Assembly (NCBI RefSeq): GCF_000966285.1
Contig: NZ_KQ031391.1
Coordinates: 4,884,383-4,948,382 of the forward strand
DNA from: Pseudofrankia sp. DC12
GTDB lineage: Bacteria > Actinomycetota > Actinomycetes > Frankiales > Frankiaceae
Direction of reading: 5' to 3'
DNA: 64,000 bases
Under the pieces are notes generated by a model. That model was not told where the DNA came from, searched no databases, and was given only the letters and a program-made list of their open reading frames with translations. The number at the start of each line of letters is the position of its first letter. The stretch's first letter is position 1. The position numbers were made by a program, and so were the translations under genes. Below are positions 35,797 to 43,137 of the stretch, in pieces.

Positions 35797-38700
35797 GGCG
35801 AGGTAGGCGCTCTCCTTAGAGAAGGCGACCGCATTGACACCGCGTTTGTGAGTCGCGTGGAAGATTGAGGAAGCCAGGTTGTTGGTGGGGTGGAGGTAGG
35901 TGCGCCCGGTTCCTGTGCCGACGGCGAGAAACTCGCCGTCGGGTGAGAAAGCGCAGCTGCGGACCTCGGCTCCGTACTGGGTGGAGAAGGTGGACGTCTC
36001 GCTGGTCGGTTCGTATACGAGGACGGTGCCGTCCAGGCTTCCGCTGGCCACAGCGTGCCCATCGGGGGAGAACGCGCAGGCCGATGCTCGATCTTCGTGC
36101 CAGGGGAGCGCGACTACGCTGTGGTCGGTTTCGAGTCCCCATATCAGCGTTCGGTTGTCGCCGCTCGCGGTGGCGAGCTGCCGGCCGTCCGGCGAGTACG
36201 AGCAGTGGTACAACGCGTGTGGACCCTGCCCGAAGCGGGCGACCTCGGCACCGCCGTCGATCCGAAGCACCCGGACCGCGCCGTCGTCGCGAACAACGGA
36301 CACGTAGTCCCCATCGGGTGAGAACGCGCAGCTGCGGAACCATCGCAGGGGATCGTGGCCGCCCCGGCTGTCCAACCGGTCGACCAGCCAGATGCGAACC
36401 TCCTGGTCGGCGCAGGCGGTCGCGAGGAGTTGGCCGTCCGGTGAAAACGCGCAGTCGTACACCGCACTTGCGTGGCCGCCGACGATCGCCTGCAGCGCGC
36501 CGCTTTCCGCATCCCATAGCCGTACGGTCTGGTCCGCGCCGGCGGTCGCAAGTCGTCGACCGTCGGCGGAGAAGACAGCGGCGCGGACTCGGTCCACGTG
36601 GCCGGACAGCTCGAGCCGCGTTTCTGCAGAGATCGACGGCGTGAGCAGAACCTGAGCGTGGTGGATCGTGGCGATCCGGCCGCATCGGCTAAAGCCGCCT
36701 CCGCTGGCCCGCAAGGGGCCTGCCGGGTCGTCGGCGATGACAGCGCCTTGCCCTGCTTCGAGATCCCATCGCGTGACGCCGCGGTCGTCCAACGTGAGTA
36801 GCTGGGTTTGTTCGAGAAACTCAGCCCTTACGACGTTGCCGAGTCCGCGGAGGCTGGTCACGTACTTGCCGTCGGGGAGCCGCCAGAGGCGCGTGGTCTG
36901 GTCGGCGCTGACGGTCGCTAGTAAGCTGCCATCGGGAGAGACAGCGCAGCCGAGGACCGGCGCCGTATGTCCGACCAGCTGAGCCCTTGGGGCACAGGTG
37001 GCCACATCCCACAGGTAGACGGCGACGGTGCCGGCCGCGATCAGAATCTTTCCGTCCGGCGAAAATGCCAACGCTCGCGCGGACATGGGGCGCCCGGAGA
37101 TGAGCGCACGTTCGATGCCGCGACGGACGTCCCAAAGCCGGATGGTGCCGTCCCGACTTGAGGACGCGAGCGTCTCACCGTCTGGCGAAAAGACAACGGC
37201 CAGCACCTTCGAGATGTGACCGACGAGACTTCGGTGCAACGCTGGGTCAGGTCGGTCGTCGAACGGAATCAGCGGCTCGAGTCGTGGTGTAGGAAGGATC
37301 GCCCGGTAGGCCGCCAGCTCGGACTGGAGTTCGGGGAGGTCCAGACGGCTGGCCAGGGTCGCGCCGAGCGCACTCGCCGGGCTGATGGGGGCGAAAACGT
37401 GTGGGGACTGGGAAAGAACGCGGTGCAGCGCGGACGCGGTCGGCGTCTTGATCAGGTCCAGGTCGGCCTCGGCGGCGACAGGGGAGCCAAGGAGCCGCGA
37501 CTTGGCCTCGATCCAGCGGGGGTCGCAGACGGTGGCCGCGAGTTCTGCCTTCTGTCCGGCTTCATGGAGGTGGTAGGGCGCGTACCTCCAGAGGTAGTCA
37601 GCGTCCTCGGGCAAGGTCCACCATGAGGTCAACTCATCGAGTGCGCTGTCCGCGGCGAGGTACCTGCGCCGGGCCGCGGCAAGGAGTCGGCCGTGGATCG
37701 CTGACAGGTGGCCGGTGCGTTCGCCATCCGCGCGAAGGTAAGCGCGGATGATGTCGTGGATCCTGACGCGCGGATACGGCGGGTCGAGCCTGAAGTTCGC
37801 GAGAAGTCCCAGCCGGGCCAGGTCGTCGCACAGCAACTCGACGTCTCTGCCAGGCCACAGGAGCGAGAGCACGGCCAAGGGGATCTCAAGGTCCTCTTGG
37901 AAGATCGCGAAATCGAAGTATCGTCGCTGGTCTTCTTCGTCGAGCACGTCAAGGCTCGCCTGAATCGTCGCGACTACCGTCTTGGAGCGTTCGGTCGCGC
38001 CGCTCGGATCGAAGACGGCGGGTCCGTAGCTCGCGAGCGTGGCGAGGAGCTTTGCTGCTGCTGCTCCCGGAGTGAGCCCCCGCTCGACTCGGCGTCTGAG
38101 GGATCCATTGAGAAGGTTCAGAAGGACGGGCCAACACCCCGCCGCGCGTGCCAACCGGGCTGCCGCGTCCGGTGGGCATCCGACCACGCCGTCGGTGACC
38201 AGAGCGACGGCCTGGTCGGTAGACATGACGTCGACGCGGATCTCGTGGTAGCCAGAGGGAATCAGGGCCTCGATGCGCGTCGTGATGAGCCTTGTGCAGC
38301 TTTGGCCACCGGCGAGGAAGGGCTGCAGCTGGCCTTCGTCCCAGACGTCGTCGATGACGAGAAGGATTCGCCGGTCGTCGGCGTCGAGGAGACGACCCAA
38401 GGCAGCACCCGCGGAGTTGGGTTGGGAACTGCCGGGACGCTGTCTGCTCAGCTCCCAGATCAGATCCTCGACCCGTGCCGCCAAGTCGGCATCGCGAACA
38501 TTTTGCCCGAGGGTCGCCCAGAGCACGCCTCCCGGGAAGTGGTTTCGCACCTCTGGCTGGTTGCACAGCCACGTCGCCAGATGGGTCTTCCCGAAGCCTC
38601 CGGTCCCGCGCAGGGCGGTGGTGAGGCCGACTCCGACCGCATCCGGCGCCGCGATCTGCCGCAGAAGCTGCTCTCCAAGGTCAGGTCGGTCGACCGTCCG

Positions 38701-39225
38701 CTGCAGCGGAGCGACCATCCAGGGCACGCCGGTCGAGGGTGTACCGCCGCCGTCCCGTGTCTCTTGCGAGCCGGGGAATCGGGCGGTGGAGGTGGGTTTC
38801 GCCCGGCCGGTGATCGCGGCGGCTACGCCGGCTAGCAGGAGACGTTCAGCCTCGTCGGGTTCGACTTGGGGGCCGAGCCCCGCGAGGTCGATCGAGGCAC
38901 GTGTGCCGAGGATGCCATCAGGTCGGCAGTTAGCGACGAGGACGGGAATGACGCGACGGCGCTCTGCGGCTGGATCCGTCTCCCAGAAGGCTCGCCATTC
39001 TGCAGTCCCCATCGTCGACGCCTCGTACGCCGGTGAGATCACCGCGATCAGTCGGGCGTCCTCCTGGATAGCGCTGTCCAGCATGCTGGTCCAGATGGAG
39101 CCTGGAACCAGGTCCCAGGCCTTGACCAAGACACGGTAGCCAGCCGTCTCCAAGACAGAGGAGATCCACGTCGCCCACGGCAGATCCGCACGTGTATACG
39201 ACACGATGAAATCCCGCTCATCCAA
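35710..39225 (-). CDS. TIR - NB-ARC - WD40 STAND protein, C-terminally truncated
   Basis: 1171 aa. Residues 1-~140 are a TIR domain ('DFIVSYTRADLPWATWISSV', 'GYRVLVKAWDLVPGS') with a candidate catalytic Glu76 in 'MGTAEWRAFWE'. Residues ~175-500 are NB-ARC: P-loop 'ALRGTGGFGKTHLATWL', Walker B 'RRILLVIDDVWDE', sensor 'CTRLITTRIEALI'. A winged-helix/helical linker follows ('RVRIHDIIRAYLRADGE'), then about a dozen WD40 repeats from residue ~690 ('FSPDGETLASSSRDGTIRLW' and similar). The last repeat breaks off at 'SKESAYLAV' and ~25 residues of unrelated frame follow. The layout matches plant-NLR/Apaf-1-like bacterial STAND ATPases. TIR NADase effectors act in anti-phage defence. Whether it still works without its full propeller is unknown. 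Confidence 0.88.
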   Translation of the reverse strand: MDERDFIVSYTRADLPWATWISSVLETAGYRVLVKAWDLVPGSIWTSMLDSAIQEDARLIAVISPAYEASTMGTAEWRAFWETDPAAERRRVIPVLVANCRPDGILGTRASIDLAGLGPQVEPDEAERLLLAGVAAAITGRAKPTSTARFPGSQETRDGGGTPSTGVPWMVAPLQRTVDRPDLGEQLLRQIAAPDAVGVGLTTALRGTGGFGKTHLATWLCNQPEVRNHFPGGVLWATLGQNVRDADLAARVEDLIWELSRQRPGSSQPNSAGAALGRLLDADDRRILLVIDDVWDEGQLQPFLAGGQSCTRLITTRIEALIPSGYHEIRVDVMSTDQAVALVTDGVVGCPPDAAARLARAAGCWPVLLNLLNGSLRRRVERGLTPGAAAAKLLATLASYGPAVFDPSGATERSKTVVATIQASLDVLDEEDQRRYFDFAIFQEDLEIPLAVLSLLWPGRDVELLCDDLARLGLLANFRLDPPYPRVRIHDIIRAYLRADGERTGHLSAIHGRLLAAARRRYLAADSALDELTSWWTLPEDADYLWRYAPYHLHEAGQKAELAATVCDPRWIEAKSRLLGSPVAAEADLDLIKTPTASALHRVLSQSPHVFAPISPASALGATLASRLDLPELQSELAAYRAILPTPRLEPLIPFDDRPDPALHRSLVGHISKVLAVVFSPDGETLASSSRDGTIRLWDVRRGIERALISGRPMSARALAFSPDGKILIAAGTVAVYLWDVATCAPRAQLVGHTAPVLGCAVSPDGSLLATVSADQTTRLWRLPDGKYVTSLRGLGNVVRAEFLEQTQLLTLDDRGVTRWDLEAGQGAVIADDPAGPLRASGGGFSRCGRIATIHHAQVLLTPSISAETRLELSGHVDRVRAAVFSADGRRLATAGADQTVRLWDAESGALQAIVGGHASAVYDCAFSPDGQLLATACADQEVRIWLVDRLDSRGGHDPLRWFRSCAFSPDGDYVSVVRDDGAVRVLRIDGGAEVARFGQGPHALYHCSYSPDGRQLATASGDNRTLIWGLETDHSVVALPWHEDRASACAFSPDGHAVASGSLDGTVLVYEPTSETSTFSTQYGAEVRSCAFSPDGEFLAVGTGTGRTYLHPTNNLASSIFHATHKRGVNAVAFSKESAYLAVLGLHQALHLAADCHNNCRHQQLLPRRL

Positions 39226-39478
39226 GCCGAAGCCTCGGCCTCCACATGTTTGACCCCCGTCGCGGAACCGCCAGAGCGCGGAACTCTGACAATCTGACGA
39301 TAGCGGTCGCCCCGATGTTCGAGAGCGGCGGCACTCCGCCTGCGGCTTGCACCGTAGCTCAGGCTGTCCGCAGGGCGGCCGGAGTCGTGCGTCCGTTCAT
39401 ATAGCTGCTCCCGCGGACGCCCGTCGACCGGAGGGCGAGGTCGGTGTTCGGTGCGGACCGATCCTTATGATCACGCGG

Positions 39479-39792
39479 TCAGCTTGCCTGGTCGAGGTCT
39501 GGTTGAAGACTCCTGATGGTGTCGTAGAAGGTCGTGGTGGGCCATGGGGGTGTCTCGGCGGCGGCCTTCCAGGTGAGATGCACCCGAGCCCAGCCGCCGC
39601 TTGCCAGCTCGACGACGATGCCATCCGACGCACACGAGCGCGCAGGACCTCGACACTCTGGCCTTGCAGCAGGTGGCCAACGGTGACCTCCAGGTGGAGC
39701 TCTCTGGTCATCGCCTCTCGCTGCTGACGTTCGACAGCTTCGCCTCCCCGAAGATCCCACCACGGATCTACAAAGACGGGTTGGTCGCGCAC
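39479..39792 (-). pseudogene. Small hypothetical gene with a frameshift
   Basis: From GTG 39792 the frame reads 'DQPVFVDPWWDLRGGEAVER' and 'HLEVTVGHLLQGQSVEVLRA'. Near 39635 the sense moves to the next frame: 'SDGIVVELASGGWARVHLTW', then 'PPWPTTTFYDTIRSL', ending at 39479. The joined ~104 aa protein resembles small Streptomyces/Frankia proteins of unknown function ('WA.VHLTW' motif). One base has probably been lost. Confidence 0.5.
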
Positions 39793-40120
39793 GGGGTCCT
39801 CTTCACATTGCCCGATTTGTCTACGTGTCTCGCAGGGTTATAGGCCACGCTGGGCACCCGCAGGTGCCCGACACGCCTGCGGCTTGGCGCTGTTCGGGTG
39901 CCCTTTTGGTTGTCCATGGTGGTGGTCTCTCGCTCGTGGGCCCCACGCCGGGCCTGGGAACCGCGCTCGCAATCATCGATCCGGAGACGGGTCCCATCCG
40001 TGTCCGGGCGACTGGGACGGCGAGAGGCGCGATGGGACGCCCATCAAGATCGACGTGGATGAGGAGTGGATGAGGTCGAGCGACCTCGGTGCCGGGCGGT
40101 GAGTGACCGCTAACCGCCGA
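39793..40120. other. Intergenic, no gene supported
   Basis: Only short frames. It marks the boundary between the decayed accessory block and the intact genes that follow. Confidence 0.45.
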
Positions 40121-41332
40121 TCAGCGAATGTGCACTCCAGAGATGGCGCGGGCGATCACGAGCCGCTGGATCTCGGAGGTGCCTTCGAAGATTGTGTAGA
40201 TCTTGGAATCCCGGTACATGCGTTCGACCGGGTGCTCGCGGCTGTAGCCGGCGCCGCCGAGGATCTGGACGGCCTTCTCGGTGACGGTGACGGCGACCTC
40301 GCCGGCCTTCAGCTTGGACATGGAGCCTTCGCCGGCGCCGAACGACCTGTCCTGCTTGCCCATCCAGGCGGCTCGCCAGATCAGCAGGCGGGCGGCGTCG
40401 ATCTCCATCCTCATGTCGGCCAGGGCGAACGCGATCGCCTGGTTCTCGATGATGGGGCGGCCGAACGTCTCGCGGGTCTTGGCGTAGTCGAGCGCGTACT
40501 CGTAGGCGGCGCGGGCGATGCCGACAGCCTGGGCGCCGACGGTCGGGCGGGTGCGTTCGAAGGTCGCCATCGCGCCCTGGCCGCGGGAGTGGCCGCCCTC
40601 GCGGGCCTTGGCCAGTCGGGCGTCGAGCTTGTCCTTGCCGCCGAGCAGGCAGCTGCCGGGGACGCGGACGTCGTCGAAAAAGAGGTCGGCTGTGTGCGAG
40701 GCGCGCAGGCCGAGCTTCTTGATCTTCTTGGCGGCGACCAGGCCGGGGGTGTTCGGCGGGATGACGAACGTGGCCTGGCCGCGGGACCTGAGCCCCGGGT
40801 CGACGGAGGCGACGACGACGTGGACGTTCGCGATGCCGCCGTTGGTGATCCAGGCCTTCTGGCCGTTGATCACCCATTCGTCCGTGGCCTCGTCGTAGCG
40901 GGCCCGGGTGCGCAGCGAGGAGACGTCGGAGCCGGCGCCGGGCTCGGAGACGCAGAACGCGCCCAGCTTCGGGTCGGCCGCGTCGCCGTAGCACTGCGGC
41001 GCCCACTCGACGAGCTGGTCGAGGGTGCCGGCCGACGAGATCCCGGCCGCGGCGAGGCTGCTGCCCATGATGGCCAGGCCGATGCCGGCATCGCCCCAGA
41101 ACAGCTCCTCGGAGGCGATCGGCAGCGACAGGCCGGTCTCGTCGCCGAACATGGTCGCGAGCGAGTCGAAGCCGTAGAGGCCGATCTTGGCGGCCTCCTG
41201 GATGACGGGCCAGGGCGTCTCTTCCCGCTCGTCCCATTCGGAGGCCGCCGGGCGGACGACCTCGGCGGCGAAGCCGTGCACCCAGTCGCGCAGCTCGCTC
41301 TGCTCGTCGGTCAGATCGAGGCTGAAACCCAT
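40121..41332 (-). CDS. Acyl-CoA dehydrogenase
   Basis: 403 aa from ATG 41332, with GGAGGGG upstream. N-domain 'DEQSELRDWVHGFAAEVVRP'; FAD/substrate region 'GAFCVSEPGAGSDVSSL' and 'WVINGQKAWITNGG'; C-terminal catalytic region 'ERMYRDSKIYTIFEGTSEIQ' followed by 'RLVIARAI'. The usual catalytic base of short/medium-chain enzymes is the Glu of the 'IFEGTSE' segment. It oxidises an acyl-CoA to the 2-enoyl-CoA in the cytoplasm. Neighbours are divergent flavoproteins, so the substrate is not given by context. Confidence 0.93.
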   Translation of the reverse strand: MGFSLDLTDEQSELRDWVHGFAAEVVRPAASEWDEREETPWPVIQEAAKIGLYGFDSLATMFGDETGLSLPIASEELFWGDAGIGLAIMGSSLAAAGISSAGTLDQLVEWAPQCYGDAADPKLGAFCVSEPGAGSDVSSLRTRARYDEATDEWVINGQKAWITNGGIANVHVVVASVDPGLRSRGQATFVIPPNTPGLVAAKKIKKLGLRASHTADLFFDDVRVPGSCLLGGKDKLDARLAKAREGGHSRGQGAMATFERTRPTVGAQAVGIARAAYEYALDYAKTRETFGRPIIENQAIAFALADMRMEIDAARLLIWRAAWMGKQDRSFGAGEGSMSKLKAGEVAVTVTEKAVQILGGAGYSREHPVERMYRDSKIYTIFEGTSEIQRLVIARAISGVHIR

Positions 41333-41416
41333 CGCGGTTCGTTCCCCTCCGCTGTGCTCGCGTGGCGCAGACTGGTACCGAACGGTGAGCATACCGACGG
41401 GTAACTTTGGGCGGAA

Positions 41417-41884
41417 GTGGGTGACGGCGAGGTCGAGATGTCGCCGCACGAGGCACGTGCCCGATTCGCCGCCGCCCGGGTCGCGCGGCTCGCGACCGTC
41501 ACGGCCGGGGGAGCGCCCCGGCTCGTACCGATCACCTTCGCGGTGCTGGCCGGTCCGGAGCCCGCCGGCCCGGGCAGCCTGGGGACCGTCGTGACGGCCG
41601 TCGACCACAAGCCGAAACGAACGCAGCGGCTGCGCCGCCTCGACGACATCCGGCGCGAGCCGCGGGTCACCCTGCTCGCGGACGACTACGACGACGACTG
41701 GACCGGCCTGTGGTGGGCGCGGGCCGACGGCCTCGCCCGGGTCGTCGAGCCCACGCATCCAGACCACGCGGTGGCGGTCCGCGCGCTCGCCAGCCGCTAT
41801 CCCCAGTACCGCGAGCGGCCACCGGCCGGGCCCGCGATCTTGATCGTCGTGACCCGGTGGTCCGGCTGGTCCTACGCCCCCTGA
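41417..41884 (+). CDS. PPOX-class F420-dependent oxidoreductase (TIGR03668-like)
   Basis: 155 aa from GTG 41417, split-barrel flavin/F420 fold. Features: 'VARLATVTAGGAPRLVPITF', 'TVVTAVDHKPKRTQRLRRLD', 'DDIRREPRVTLLADDYDDDW', and 'ILIVVTRWSGWSY' at the end, typical of the TIGR03668 group that binds coenzyme F420. Divergent from the acyl-CoA dehydrogenase (84 bp between starts) and convergent with the Acg-type gene (9 bp between stops). Substrate unknown. Confidence 0.9.
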   Translation: MGDGEVEMSPHEARARFAAARVARLATVTAGGAPRLVPITFAVLAGPEPAGPGSLGTVVTAVDHKPKRTQRLRRLDDIRREPRVTLLADDYDDDWTGLWWARADGLARVVEPTHPDHAVAVRALASRYPQYRERPPAGPAILIVVTRWSGWSYAP

Positions 41885-41893
41885 CCTGGACGG

Positions 41894-42925
41894 TCAGGTC
41901 ATGCTGACCTGCTCCAGGACCTCGGAGACCGGACGGCGCTTCGTCGGGGCCATCGGCGCGACGGAGCGGTCCGGGTAGCCGGCGCGCAGGATCATCTGGG
42001 CGTGGCCGGCGCCGCCCGTCGCCGCGCGGACCAGTGCGCGGGTCGCCTCGATGTCGACCGCCTGGCCCAGCGGGGAGGTCGCGACCCCGGCGCTGGTTGC
42101 CGCCAGCAGCACCCGGCCGAGCGCGCGGCCGGCGCGCAGCCGGTCCGCCGGCCCGTCCGCGTCGGTGCCGAGCACGAGCGCCTCCGGGCGCTCGACCCGC
42201 TCGTCGTGCGCCGGGCCCGCGGCGGAGCCGGCCGACGCGGCGCCGGCGCCACCGGTGAAGTCGCGCAGCGGGAACTCGGCGTACTGGGGCTTCCCGCCCG
42301 CGTCGGCCGTCGCCCAGGTGATGCCGTCGACAGCGTCGGGGCCGGTACGGGTCCAGGCGGCGAGCTCGGCCAGGTAGTCCGGGTCGTGGTGCTCGAACCA
42401 GTCGGCCCTCGCTAGCAGTACCGCGAGCTCCACCCTGGCGTCCTCGCCGGTCAGCACCGACAGCCAGCAGCCCTCGGCCTCGGCTGCCTGGCGCAGCTCG
42501 CGGATCTTGTCCGCGGGCACCGCGCCGGGCCCGAATGGGCGGCGGTCGGTATGGCGCTCGGTGATCGCCGAGGCCAGCCGGGTCTCGTCCTCGGTCGGCG
42601 GCCGGTAGCCCAGGACCTCCAGCGTGGCCAGCCGCCCGGTGCCGAGATCCGGCCCGTCGGGCAGCTCGCCGACCTCGACGTCGAGCCCGGCCGCGCGCAG
42701 CGACAGCCAGCCGTTGAGCAGCGCGGCACCGCAGCTGACCAGCAGCTGGCGATGGTCCGGGTCGACGACGGGAAGGGCACGGCTCAAATCGGCGGACAGC
42801 TCCAGCGTGTCGCCGCGCAGCCGCCACTTCCACGGCTGGCTGTTGTGGATCGACGGCGCCAGGCCGGCGGCCTCGACCGCGGCCTGGACCTGCGCCGCGG
42901 AGATCGTCGTTCCTGCCATGGACAT
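41894..42925 (-). CDS. Acg-family FMN-binding nitroreductase-like protein
   Basis: 343 aa. The nitroreductase fold appears as two halves. The N-terminal 'AAGLAPSIHNSQPWKWRLRG' is the Acg hallmark (S.HN.QPW). 'ERHTDRRPFGPGAVPADKIR' and 'ATSAGVATSPLGQAVDIEAT' follow, and 'MILRAGYPDRSVAPMAPTKR' closes the second half. Acg proteins bind FMN, are dormancy- or hypoxia-linked in mycobacteria, and may sequester flavin. ATG 42925 has GAGGGG upstream; a second ATG two codons later is possible. Confidence 0.9.
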   Translation of the reverse strand: MSMAGTTISAAQVQAAVEAAGLAPSIHNSQPWKWRLRGDTLELSADLSRALPVVDPDHRQLLVSCGAALLNGWLSLRAAGLDVEVGELPDGPDLGTGRLATLEVLGYRPPTEDETRLASAITERHTDRRPFGPGAVPADKIRELRQAAEAEGCWLSVLTGEDARVELAVLLARADWFEHHDPDYLAELAAWTRTGPDAVDGITWATADAGGKPQYAEFPLRDFTGGAGAASAGSAAGPAHDERVERPEALVLGTDADGPADRLRAGRALGRVLLAATSAGVATSPLGQAVDIEATRALVRAATGGAGHAQMILRAGYPDRSVAPMAPTKRRPVSEVLEQVSMT

Positions 42926-43100
42926 GGTCAGTCCCCTCGCTTCGCGGCCGGCCAGGGCGAGACGTGCCGCGCCGGGCCCGGCGCGGCAGCAGCCCCGGCA
43001 GCCGATGCCATCGTTACCGACTTCCTTCCCCGCGAAGCGCCGTCGTCCCGGACAAGTGCCGAAGTCCGGCCGGAGGCAGGCCGTCCCGCCCCGACGGAGC

Positions 43101-43137
43101 GGGTCAGACGGGACGGGTCAGACGGGACGGGTCAGCA
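43101..43137. repeat. 14-bp tandem repeat at the kinase 3' end
   Basis: GGGTCAGACGGGAC twice, then GGGTCAGCA, spanning the stop codon of the Ser/Thr kinase gene. Short slippage repeat. Confidence 0.7.

Noticed and set aside
41333-41767. N-terminal extension of the acyl-CoA dehydrogenase frame
   Set aside because: Overlaps the PPOX gene and precedes a good ribosome-binding site and family-typical Met at 41332.
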